Assembly: GCA_964464145.1 (NCBI GenBank)
Contig: CAYXFB010000005.1
Span: forward strand, 1-64,000
Length of the DNA: 64,000 nucleotides
Direction of reading: 5' to 3'
Origin: UBA5399 sp964464145
GTDB taxonomy: Bacteria > Bacillota > Clostridia > Christensenellales > Christensenellaceae
Below are positions 17,989 through 26,217 of the stretch, one piece after another (the stretch's first letter is position 1; each line of letters starts with the position of its first letter). The notes beneath the pieces were generated by a model that was given only the letters and a program-made list of their open reading frames with translations, was not told the origin of the DNA and ran no database searches. A program made the translations under genes and the position numbers.

Positions 17989-18113
17989 AATATATATCCT
18001 TCTCTCTCTGTAAGAATTCACTTCTTTATCAACACCTTATTTTATCAGAGTTGGGCGGTTAAGTAAAGCGAGCTGCGGCGGGCAAACTTTGAACAATTCT
18101 TTAACATTTTGGT

Positions 18114-18143
18114 TTGACACAGCCTGCATATTTATAGTAAAAT
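18114..18143 (+). promoter_or_regulatory. Sigma-A promoter of the alanine symporter gene
   Basis: TTGACA (18114-18119), 18-bp spacer, TAAAAT (18138-18143), about 55 bases before the start codon of the symporter. Confidence 0.65.
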
Positions 18144-18198
18144 TTGCATAAGTATATTCTTCATCCCAACAAAAAATTCATAGATATCAGGGGTAGCA

Positions 18199-19626
18199 AT
18201 GATGAGTTTTGAAGAAATTTTAGGTAATGTCAATTCATTTGTATGGGGGCCTGTTATGTTGGTCTTTCTGGTGGGCACGGGCGTATTTTTGATGATACGT
18301 TTAAAATTCCGTCCGCTCACCAATTTGGGGTACGCCTTAAAACAGGTGTTTTCCCGTCACAGCATAAACGACAAGCACTCCAAGGGCGAGGGTGATATCT
18401 CCCCCTTCCAGTCTCTCATGACGGCGCTGGCCGCCACCATCGGCACGGGCAACATAGTGGGCGTGGCAACGGCCATGACGCTGGGCGGGCCGGGCGCGCT
18501 GTTTTGGATGTGGGTGTCCGCCATATTCGGCCTTGCCACAAAGTATGGCGAGAGCGTGCTGGCGGTGAAATATCGCGTTGTGAATAAGGACGGCGAGATG
18601 TCCGGCGGCCCCATGTTCGCGCTCAAAAACGGCTTTAAGGTGAAGTGGCTGGGCTCCGTATTGGCCGTGGCCTTTGCGGTGTTCACCGTCATAGCGTCCT
18701 TCGGCATAGGCAATCTTACGCAGGCCAACTCCATCGCCTCTGCGGTGAACGCCACCTTCGGCCTGCCCACCTGGGTGACCGGCCTCATTATAGCCGTGCT
18801 GGCCGCCGTGATAGTGTTGGGCGGCATAAAATCGATAGGCCGCGTTTCGGGCAAGATAGTGCCCATAATGGCCGTTTTCTACGCGGCGGGCGCGCTGCTT
18901 GTAATAATAATAAACGCGCGCAACCTACCCACGGGCTTGCAGCAGATATTCGAGGGCGCCTTCTCCGTGCAGTCCGTAGCGGGCGGCGTTACGGGCTTTG
19001 TTTTCGCGCAGGCCATGCGCTTCGGCGTGGCGCGCGGCGTTTTCTCCAACGAGGCAGGCCTCGGAAGCGCGCCCATAGCGGCCGCCGCGGCCAAAACGGA
19101 TCACCCGGTTCGTCAGGGCTACATAAACATGACGGGCACATTTTTCGATACTATAGTAGTATGCACACTCACCGGACTGGCGATCGCCTGCTCGGGCGTG
19201 CTTGGCAGCATAGACCCGGCCACGGGCGCTGTGCTGGAGGGCGCTCCGCTCACGATAGCCGCATTCAATACCGCACTGGGTCAGGCAGGCAGCGTGATCG
19301 TTACGGTGGGGCTGATACTCTTCGCCTTCTCCACCATACTGGGCTGGAACTATTACGGCGAAAAGGGGCTTGAATACCTTGTGAAGTCGGACAAGGCAAA
19401 GCTCATATACCGCCTCATATTCGTTGCCGTGGTGTTTGTGGGCGCCACCACAAACCTAAAAATAGCCTGGGATTTCTCCGACACGGCTAACGGCCTCATG
19501 GCGATACCCAACCTTATTTCACTGGTCGTACTGAGCGGCGTCATAGTGAAGCAAACTATAGATTTTGACGATAAATTTTTGAAGCAGGAAAAAATGGCGC
19601 AAAAGGCGGCACGCAAAAGCCGCTGA
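18199..19626 (+). CDS. Alanine/glycine:cation symporter (AGCS family)
   Basis: A 475-residue membrane transporter with about 11 hydrophobic segments. Family signatures are GGPGALFWMWVSAIFGLATK near residue 95, and SNEAGLGSAPIAAAAAKTDH near 290, which is highly conserved in AlsT/AgcS sodium:alanine symporters. It should import alanine or glycine with sodium. ATG 18199 and ATG 18202 are adjacent; AGGGGTAG lies just upstream, and the second may be used. It has its own promoter and terminator, so it is probably monocistronic. Substrate preference between alanine, glycine and glutamine cannot be read from the sequence. Confidence 0.93.
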   Translation: MMSFEEILGNVNSFVWGPVMLVFLVGTGVFLMIRLKFRPLTNLGYALKQVFSRHSINDKHSKGEGDISPFQSLMTALAATIGTGNIVGVATAMTLGGPGALFWMWVSAIFGLATKYGESVLAVKYRVVNKDGEMSGGPMFALKNGFKVKWLGSVLAVAFAVFTVIASFGIGNLTQANSIASAVNATFGLPTWVTGLIIAVLAAVIVLGGIKSIGRVSGKIVPIMAVFYAAGALLVIIINARNLPTGLQQIFEGAFSVQSVAGGVTGFVFAQAMRFGVARGVFSNEAGLGSAPIAAAAAKTDHPVRQGYINMTGTFFDTIVVCTLTGLAIACSGVLGSIDPATGAVLEGAPLTIAAFNTALGQAGSVIVTVGLILFAFSTILGWNYYGEKGLEYLVKSDKAKLIYRLIFVAVVFVGATTNLKIAWDFSDTANGLMAIPNLISLVVLSGVIVKQTIDFDDKFLKQEKMAQKAARKSR

Positions 19627-19641
19627 TATGACCGCGTTTTT

Positions 19642-19676
19642 AGGAGCGTCAATATTGCTTTGGCGCTCCTTTTTTG
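19642..19676 (+). terminator. Intrinsic terminator after the alanine symporter gene
   Basis: AGGAGCG (19642-19648) pairs with CGCTCCT (19664-19670), then TTTTTT. Confidence 0.88.
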
Positions 19677-19690
19677 TTTATTCAATACAA

Positions 19691-19719
19691 TTGAAATTCT
19701 TGTGCAATTAGGCTATAAT
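19691..19719 (+). promoter_or_regulatory. Sigma-A promoter of the raiA RNA
   Basis: TTGAAA (19691-19696), 17-bp spacer, consensus TATAAT (19714-19719). The predicted start near 19726 coincides with the 5' arm of the closing helix of the RNA. Confidence 0.85.
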
Positions 19720-19725
19720 CTAGTT

Positions 19726-19896
19726 AAGACCCGCAGTTCTGTGTCTGTGGTTGAAAGCCGATGCCAGCCGCGGGCAAAGCGGTCCACGTAAGCAAGCTTT
19801 TGTTTGTGATCATTGCGCGGTTAGATGTAAGTCCGTACGGCAATACCGGCGGCAAATGTGGGGGAAAAGACCAGGTCGGGCAGAATAGCGGGTTTT
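19726..19896 (+). ncRNA. raiA-type structured RNA upstream of hpf
   Basis: About 170 bases without an open frame, directly upstream of the ribosome hibernation factor gene. The 5' end AAGACCCGC (19726-19734) pairs with GCGGGTTTT (19888-19896), closing the whole RNA. Inside are G-rich and purine-rich blocks such as GCCAGCCGCGGGCAAAG, TTAGATGTAAGTCCGTACGG and GGGGGAAAAGACCAGG. Location, size, closed outer helix and strong promoter match the raiA motif RNA described upstream of raiA/hpf genes in Firmicutes and Actinobacteria, which has been linked to sporulation in Clostridium. No T-run follows the closing helix, so the RNA could be processed from an hpf transcript. I recognise the class by context and sequence blocks, not by a model score. 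Confidence 0.78.
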
Positions 19897-20005
19897 AAAT
19901 TATCAAATTGAGTGTAATAATGAATATAACAGCTGTGTGATACAATTGTTTTGCGGTAGCTTTTTATATCCGCAATTAAGATATTTGAGATAGGAGTTGA
20001 GTAGA

Positions 20006-20539
20006 TTGAAGGTAATTATTGCTGGAAAAAACATGGAAATATCCAATTACCTGCGCGACGTAGTGGAGAAGAAGGCCAACAAGCTGGATCACTATTTTAA
20101 ACCGGGTACAGAAATGCACGTTACTTTATCCATCGAAAAGTCCCGCCACATCGCAGAGGTGACGGTATTGTTCGACGGCATTGTTCTCCGTGGCGAGGAG
20201 GCCACAGGAGACATGTATTCTTCTATAGATATCGTACTGAAAAAGCTGGAACGCCAAATGCGCAAACACCGCACGCGTCTTGAAAAGCGCCTGAGGGACG
20301 ACGCGTTTTTGGAGGATACGGTATATGATTATTACGAGGAGGACTCCCCCGAGGAGGACGAGCCACAGATCGTGCGCAACAAGAAATTTGTAGCCCGGCC
20401 TATGGATATAGAGGATGCCGTGATGCAAATGGAGCTTTTGGGGCACAGTTTCTTTGTGTACAGAAACGTCCACAACAACGAAGTAAATGTGCTTTATCGC
20501 CGTGCGGACGGAAATTACGGGCTCATAGAGCCTATGTAA
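20006..20539 (+). CDS. hpf: Ribosome hibernation promoting factor, long form (HPF/RaiA)
   Basis: A 177-residue protein. The N-terminal domain (about 1-100) starts MKVIIAGKNMEISNYLRDVV, the beta-alpha fold that binds in the decoding channel of the 30S subunit. After an acidic linker (EEDSPEEDEPQIV) the C-terminal domain (VARPMDIEDAVMQMELLGHS to VLYRRADGNYGLIEP) is the part that pairs two ribosomes into inactive 100S dimers. The start is taken as TTG 20006: AGGAG lies nine bases upstream, while the in-frame TTG at 19997 would touch the ribosome site. The raiA RNA upstream and a terminator downstream frame the unit. Confidence 0.95.
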   Translation: MKVIIAGKNMEISNYLRDVVEKKANKLDHYFKPGTEMHVTLSIEKSRHIAEVTVLFDGIVLRGEEATGDMYSSIDIVLKKLERQMRKHRTRLEKRLRDDAFLEDTVYDYYEEDSPEEDEPQIVRNKKFVARPMDIEDAVMQMELLGHSFFVYRNVHNNEVNVLYRRADGNYGLIEPM

Positions 20540-20597
20540 TATCGAGCTCGGGCGGTTTCAGCCCAGAATAGCGAACTATACACATAGTTTATGCGAA

Positions 20598-20632
20598 AGC
20601 GGGTTGCACATTGTATGCATCCCGCTTTTTTC
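20598..20632 (+). terminator. Intrinsic terminator after hpf
   Basis: AGCGGGTTGCA and TGCATCCCGCT pair with one mismatch around a short loop, followed by TTTTTT. Confidence 0.9.
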
Positions 20633-20698
20633 ATTGCTTTTGCTCCTTTGCAATGTTTTCATTCACAAAAAGCAAATACCGTGAATAATAATTATTAT

Positions 20699-20727
20699 TT
20701 GTAATTTTTGCTTTGGTACTCTATAAT
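20699..20727 (+). promoter_or_regulatory. Promoter of the HD-GYP/histidine kinase operon
   Basis: TATAAT at 20722-20727 with a weak -35, TTGTAA, 17 bp upstream (20699-20704). The next start codon is about 45 bases away. Confidence 0.5.
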
Positions 20728-20771
20728 TGTTATAAAGTATATTGCATGAAATTCATGGGGAGGGTTTTGTT

Positions 20772-21875
20772 TTGGAAGGTGCCTTTGATAAAATAATGGT
20801 CGTTGATGACACGCCCGCCAATTTGAAGCTCCTTAATGAGATGCTCCAAAAAATAGGCTTTTTCGTTTCCGTGTTCCGCAGCGGACAGGATGCCATTGAA
20901 AGCCTCAATTACAGCATACCGGACATAATATTGATGGACATAAATATGCCCGAAATGGATGGGTACGAAACGTGCAGGCGCATAAAGAACGTTGAAGCGG
21001 CTAAGGACGTGCCCGTCATATTCATAAGCGCACTTAATGACGTGGGCGACAAGGTGAAGGCCTTTCGCAACGGCGGCGTGGATTACGTAACGAAGCCCTT
21101 CGAATTTGAGGAGGTGCAGGAGCGTGTAAACACGCATCTGCAAATCAGCCGTCTGCAGACCACCGTTTCCAAGCTAAACAAGCAGTTAGAGCAGCGCGTG
21201 GCCGACCAGATGGACGAGATAGCCTCCACAAACCGCAGGCTGGTGACCGCACAAAACGCCACCATACTGGCGCTGGCAAAGCTCTCAGAATGCCGCGATA
21301 CGGATACCGGACTGCATCTTGAGCGCGTGGGCTTCTTTTGCGAAGCGCTGGCAAAAAGGCTGGCGCGCCGCCCGAACTTTGCCATGCTGGACGACGCGTA
21401 CATAGGCGTGCTCAAAAACGTGGCTCCCCTTCACGATATTGGCAAGGTGGGCATAGAGGATCGGATATTGCTGAAACCCGGCCGTCTCACGGCGGAAGAG
21501 TTCGAAGTAATGAAAACACACACCACGCTTGGTGCACAAACCTTTCTGGCGGTAAAGGAAGAGGTTCCGGATATGCCCTATGCCGAAATGGCCTATGAGG
21601 TCATATTGCACCACCACGAGCGCTTTGACGGAACCGGCTACCCGGATGCGCTTGCGGGAGAAAGCATACCGCTATGCGCGCAGATAATGGCGCTGGCGGA
21701 CGTATATGACGCGCTGCGGAGCAAGCGTCCGTACAAGCAGCCCATGAGCGCGCAGCAGGCAGCGGACATAATAACCGAAAGCGCCGGAACGCATTTTTCT
21801 CCGCTCATGGTATCTATTTTCTCCGAATGTTCACCTGAGCTGGACAGTATTTTTTTGGCTCTTTCAGACTCCTAA
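20772..21875 (+). CDS. Response regulator with HD-GYP output domain
   Basis: A 367-residue two-domain protein. The receiver domain (about 8-125) has the acidic pair in MVVDDTPAN, the phospho-acceptor in ILMDINMPEMDG and the lysine in YVTKPF. A helical linker follows. The HD-GYP domain (about 165-360) has LHDIGKVGIEDRILLKPG, the HHHERFDGTGYP region and ALADVYDALRSKRPYK, so metal ligands and the GYP motif are all present. It would hydrolyse c-di-GMP when phosphorylated. TTG 20772 is chosen because GGGGAGGG is seven bases upstream. The hybrid kinase starts nine bases after its stop, which makes it the likely cognate kinase. Confidence 0.93.
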   Translation: MEGAFDKIMVVDDTPANLKLLNEMLQKIGFFVSVFRSGQDAIESLNYSIPDIILMDINMPEMDGYETCRRIKNVEAAKDVPVIFISALNDVGDKVKAFRNGGVDYVTKPFEFEEVQERVNTHLQISRLQTTVSKLNKQLEQRVADQMDEIASTNRRLVTAQNATILALAKLSECRDTDTGLHLERVGFFCEALAKRLARRPNFAMLDDAYIGVLKNVAPLHDIGKVGIEDRILLKPGRLTAEEFEVMKTHTTLGAQTFLAVKEEVPDMPYAEMAYEVILHHHERFDGTGYPDALAGESIPLCAQIMALADVYDALRSKRPYKQPMSAQQAADIITESAGTHFSPLMVSIFSECSPELDSIFLALSDS

Positions 21876-21884
21876 GGGGTAGCA

Positions 21885-24800
21885 ATGAAATCACTCAGAA
21901 AAAAATTTGTAGCGAATATAGTCATAGTCTTTTTGCTGGTTTTGGCTGTCATATTCATAGTCTTTGCCCATCTGATGCAGCTTTTTTTCACGAACACAGT
22001 CACGCGGCTGGACGTTATGGAAAACCGTCTCATAGCGGAAGATGTGAATATGAGCATTTCCGAATACGAAAACGCTACAGAGGGTCTGGCGCGAAACGCC
22101 AATCTTTCGGATATGCTGGCCGCCTGCAAAACACCCGAGCAATTCAACACGGATCACAATTTCGGCCTCGTTTCAGAGAGTCTTTCGCGCGCCCAAAGCT
22201 CTATTTCGGGCGGCAATTCTATGATATGGGCATACAGCATAGATAACAACTACATGATAATGAGCGGCGGCAAAGCCGAATATACAGATTCGATAGGCAA
22301 CTACCAATTGTTCAAGGATAATCTGAAATCCACCGTAATAATAGATTATGTAACGCCGGACGGCACTTCAATGTTCAACATAATAACACCCGCTTTCAGT
22401 AACGGAGTGCTTTGCGGTACCACGGGCACAACGCTGGATATAGTACACCTGCTCAAATCCACCAACGAAAAAGCCGTCATAAACAATATGATAACCGATT
22501 GCTCACTCATAGTGCCAACGCGTGACTCGAGCTTGCAGGTTACCGGCTACTCTGAATATTTTCTCGTGGATGGCGAGCTAATGAAGCGCATCCTTCCCGC
22601 GGACTTCATAAACGAATATTCCGAAGGAATAATGACCACCAAGGGCGGCGAGAGCAGCATAGAGGGTGAAAAATATGTAAGCAGTATAGGTACTACCGGC
22701 TGGTATCTTACATCGTTCGTACCAAATTACACAGTGATGAACGCCTTCTTCGACAATTATACTTCTATAACGTTGTTTGCCTTCATCTGCCTCACCGCTG
22801 CGGTAATATTCATAGTTGGCTACAGCGCCTACCGCCTTACACAGCCCATAAAGGATCTGAACGAGCTGGTGCGCAGCATAAGCGAGAACAAGCCCTACAC
22901 CCGGCTAAAGGGAAACAACGAGATCACCCTCGCCGCGGACAGCCTCATAAGCATGGTGCAGGATAATGACGCGCTGCTTCAGGATATCACAGCGCTCGCC
23001 CACAAAATTGAGGGCGGCGAATTGTTCACGCGCTTCACCGAAAAAAACAGCGACAACACCCGCCACGAGATAAAGGCCTCGCTAAACCACATGCTGGACA
23101 GCATATCCCGAATATTTGGGCATTTGCCTGTGGGCATAGCAATAATAGACGAAGATAAAAAGATCATATATGTAAATGAGATCATACTGAATCTATTCGA
23201 TCTCACCCCCGACCAAATCACAGAGGGTATGAGCGTATCCGATCTGCCTTTGATAGGCGCGACCAGCGTTTCCATAATAGAAAACGAAATAGAGAAGTGC
23301 AGGCGCAACCACAAGAGCGATAACGCGGAACTGCATCTCATGGGCAGGCATGTGAGCTTTGCTACCGTAAAGTTTGAATACTCCCAAAGCATAGTCAAAA
23401 AGGATCTGTTCTTGCAGGTTTATTCAAACCAAACGGAGCTCATTGAAAAAATACAGGAGCAGGAACAGATATTCGCGTATTTCGAGCACCTTTCGCTTGT
23501 TAAGAAGGAAGCTCTTGATAGGCTGGCAGCTGGCGATTTCAAACACGCCATACTGGAAATAGGCCGCCGTCCCTCCGCGCCCCACTTGCAGGCAATATAC
23601 GACGATCAGCAAAAAATGAAGGTGGCCTTCGGCGATACTGTAAACAACATAGAAACCATTATAACCCAGTTGAACGATGCTACACAGGCCTTCGCGGACG
23701 GCAACCTTTATTCCGCCATAGACGCGGGCATGGCCAAGGGCAAATACGGCGAGCTTGTGGGCACTGCCAACACCGCCTTCGACGTTATATTGAGCTATTT
23801 CCAGTCGCTTCCCGTACCCGTGCGCATAATCGGCCCGGACAACCGCGTGAGATTTTTCAACAGAGCCAGCTACGACCTCGGCTTCCGTCCCGGCCGCGAG
23901 GTATTCTGCTATGAATGGTATCAGAACGATGCGCCCTGCGACTCCTGCCCCTACTTAACGGGCATAAAGGAGGTCACAATAAAAGAGCTCAGCTTGGAAA
24001 CAGAGGGCCGCCGCAGCTATTGGAAGATATACCGCAACCCTCTTCTGAACCGCGAGGGCGAGATAGTGAATATATTGGAGATATGCGTGGACGAAACAAA
24101 CGTGGTGGAGCTCAAGAAGTCGGCAGACAGCGCCAACATGGCCAAGAGTACATTCATAGCCAACATGAGCCACGAGATACGCACGCCCATGAACGCCATA
24201 CTGGGCTATTCCCAGCTGCTTCAAATGGACAATGAGCTCAGCAAGACCAACATGGAATACGTGGACACAATAAGGCGCAGCGGCAACCACCTGTTGAGCC
24301 TTATAAACGATATACTGGAAATGTCTAAAATAGAGGCGGGCAAAATAAAGCTGAACAAAGAGCAGTTCGACCTGCATACGCTGCTTACAGACACACACAA
24401 TATGTTCATGCCGCAGATGGACGCAAAGGGACTGGAATTCCGAATGGATGCAGATGAGGTGACGCCGTTACCGCTCGTTGGCGATATGGGCAAGACACGC
24501 CAGATAATATTCAATGTTATCAGCAATGCAATCAAGTTTACATTAGAGGGATATGTTCATCTTACCGCGCGCACGGAGCGTACCCAAAACGGGCGCATAA
24601 AATTCACCGCTTTGGTGAAGGATACCGGCGCAGGCATAGCACCCGAGGAGATAGACAGTGTATTTGCCGCCTTCGAGCAAACCTCCTCCGGAATAAAATC
24701 CGGCGCGGGCACCGGCCTGGGCATGGCCATAAGCCGGAATTTCGCCAAAATGATGGATGGAGACCTCAGCATACAGCATTCCGCAATAGGCGAGGGCACC

Positions 24801-25499
24801 ACCTTCCTGCTGGAACTGCTGTTCGATCCGGGCACGGAATCGACAACCGAAAACGAGGGAAAGGATTATTCCCGCGTCAAAGGTATAGACCGTCCCCTGA
24901 GCGTGCTTGTTGCCGACAACACGGATGACGACCGTGAAATACTGAAAATACTTCTGGAAAAGCTGGGCTTTAAACCGCTTATTGCGAACGATTACAGCGA
25001 GGCTATGCGGCTTTGGGAGGCGGACAACCCCGGTTTGGTAATAACCGATCTGTCTGCTTCGGGCTCCGGCAATGTGGATATCGTTCGCAAAATACGCTCT
25101 GTTGCGGCGGGCGGTGCGACACCCATACTGGTGCTTTCGGCGAATGCGCTTGATCACCACAAAAAAGCGGCTCTTGAGGCCGGCGCGGATGTTTTTATGA
25201 CCAAGCCCTTCGTTATGGAAAATCTGCTCATGGAAATAGAACGGCTTACGGGAGTGCACTATATATTCGATGAAAGTGTACAGGGAACATCTCAATCCAC
25301 CGACAGTACAAACGAAAAGCTGGACGCCGAAGCCGCAGAGGCAATAAGATCTGCGGTAATGCGCGGAGATTACGGCTCTGTATCCACCGCCGCGAAGGCA
25401 ATCGAGGCGCAGTGCCCCGGCATAGCGGCGAAGCTGGTGGAATATGCGGATAATTTCAGCAAAGATTCTATACTGAATCTATTGGACAACATAAGTTGA
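21885..25499 (+). CDS. Hybrid sensor histidine kinase with extracellular sensor and receiver domain
   Basis: A 1204-residue membrane protein. A transmembrane helix near residues 10-30 and another near 300-320 flank an extracellular sensor of about 270 residues that looks like a Cache-type domain. A HAMP-like linker and two PAS-like regions follow (one contains GHLPVGIAIIDEDKKIIYVN, the other RIIGPDNRVRFFNRAS). The HisKA domain has the phospho-histidine at His763 (NMSHEIRTPMNA). The ATPase domain has NVISNAIKFT, DTGAGIAPEE and GTGLGMAIS. A C-terminal receiver keeps VADNTDDD, VITDLSAS and MTKPF. A short helical tail ends the protein. It probably signals to the HD-GYP regulator upstream. The second PAS region has several cysteines (CYEWYQNDAPCDSCPY), which could bind metal or sense redox state. 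Confidence 0.92.
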   Translation: MKSLRKKFVANIVIVFLLVLAVIFIVFAHLMQLFFTNTVTRLDVMENRLIAEDVNMSISEYENATEGLARNANLSDMLAACKTPEQFNTDHNFGLVSESLSRAQSSISGGNSMIWAYSIDNNYMIMSGGKAEYTDSIGNYQLFKDNLKSTVIIDYVTPDGTSMFNIITPAFSNGVLCGTTGTTLDIVHLLKSTNEKAVINNMITDCSLIVPTRDSSLQVTGYSEYFLVDGELMKRILPADFINEYSEGIMTTKGGESSIEGEKYVSSIGTTGWYLTSFVPNYTVMNAFFDNYTSITLFAFICLTAAVIFIVGYSAYRLTQPIKDLNELVRSISENKPYTRLKGNNEITLAADSLISMVQDNDALLQDITALAHKIEGGELFTRFTEKNSDNTRHEIKASLNHMLDSISRIFGHLPVGIAIIDEDKKIIYVNEIILNLFDLTPDQITEGMSVSDLPLIGATSVSIIENEIEKCRRNHKSDNAELHLMGRHVSFATVKFEYSQSIVKKDLFLQVYSNQTELIEKIQEQEQIFAYFEHLSLVKKEALDRLAAGDFKHAILEIGRRPSAPHLQAIYDDQQKMKVAFGDTVNNIETIITQLNDATQAFADGNLYSAIDAGMAKGKYGELVGTANTAFDVILSYFQSLPVPVRIIGPDNRVRFFNRASYDLGFRPGREVFCYEWYQNDAPCDSCPYLTGIKEVTIKELSLETEGRRSYWKIYRNPLLNREGEIVNILEICVDETNVVELKKSADSANMAKSTFIANMSHEIRTPMNAILGYSQLLQMDNELSKTNMEYVDTIRRSGNHLLSLINDILEMSKIEAGKIKLNKEQFDLHTLLTDTHNMFMPQMDAKGLEFRMDADEVTPLPLVGDMGKTRQIIFNVISNAIKFTLEGYVHLTARTERTQNGRIKFTALVKDTGAGIAPEEIDSVFAAFEQTSSGIKSGAGTGLGMAISRNFAKMMDGDLSIQHSAIGEGTTFLLELLFDPGTESTTENEGKDYSRVKGIDRPLSVLVADNTDDDREILKILLEKLGFKPLIANDYSEAMRLWEADNPGLVITDLSASGSGNVDIVRKIRSVAAGGATPILVLSANALDHHKKAALEAGADVFMTKPFVMENLLMEIERLTGVHYIFDESVQGTSQSTDSTNEKLDAEAAEAIRSAVMRGDYGSVSTAAKAIEAQCPGIAAKLVEYADNFSKDSILNLLDNIS

Positions 25500-25556
25500 A
25501 AAGCCTTCACCGAATTTTGGCGAAGCAAAAAACACTACTCACACGGAGGAAATATA

Positions 25557-26081
25557 ATGGATATAACAAATTCACAATCGGAAAAAAACGTAAAGACCGC
25601 TTTCGCACTGGAGTCTCAGGCGCGCAATAAATACACTTACTTTGCTACGATCGCTAGAAATGAAGGCTACGATAAAATAGCCGATCTGTTCGAATCTATG
25701 GCGGGAAACGAGCGCGAGCACGCGAAGGTATGGTACAAGGTGCTAAACAATGGCATACCATCCAGCCTAACCAATTTGGAGGATGCCTCCGCCAGCGAGC
25801 ATAGCGAATGGGAATCTATGTACCCCAAATTTGCGCAAACGGCGCGCGACGAGGGCTTTGAACTGCTGGCAATAATGTTCGACAATATAGCCGAGATAGA
25901 GAAAAACCACGAAACCATGTTTCTGGAGGCTTTGGAAGAACTGCGCACGGGTGAATCGGCCAATAAAAAACGCGGTTGGGTGCGCTTCATATGCAAAAAT
26001 TGCGGCCACGTTTCGGCGGAGACGCTGGACGTATGTCCTGTCTGCGGCGAATCGGGCAGCTTCGAGGCCGAGGAAAGGTAG
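25557..26081 (+). CDS. rbr: Rubrerythrin
   Basis: A 174-residue non-haem iron protein. The N-terminal ferritin-like four-helix domain carries the diiron ligands in NEREHAKVWYKV and EIEKNHETMFLE. The C-terminal rubredoxin-like domain binds one iron with two CxxC pairs (CKNCG and CPVCG). It reduces hydrogen peroxide to water in anaerobes, taking electrons from rubredoxin or NADH systems. The start is secure: GGAGG is seven bases before ATG 25557. It follows the histidine kinase by 57 bases with no terminator between, so it may be co-transcribed with the signalling pair. With the NADH oxidase and thioredoxin it forms the window's oxygen-defence set. Confidence 0.96.
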   Translation: MDITNSQSEKNVKTAFALESQARNKYTYFATIARNEGYDKIADLFESMAGNEREHAKVWYKVLNNGIPSSLTNLEDASASEHSEWESMYPKFAQTARDEGFELLAIMFDNIAEIEKNHETMFLEALEELRTGESANKKRGWVRFICKNCGHVSAETLDVCPVCGESGSFEAEER

Positions 26082-26217
26082 GGGCTTCCCCAAAGCCGTG
26101 TACAACATGAATTTTATATTTATGACCGCTGCCGATTGACTTGTAAACATCATTTTGATACAGTATGATTATGCAACCTAGCATCAAGCTATAGTTTGAA
26201 CATCTTGGAGGTGCAGC

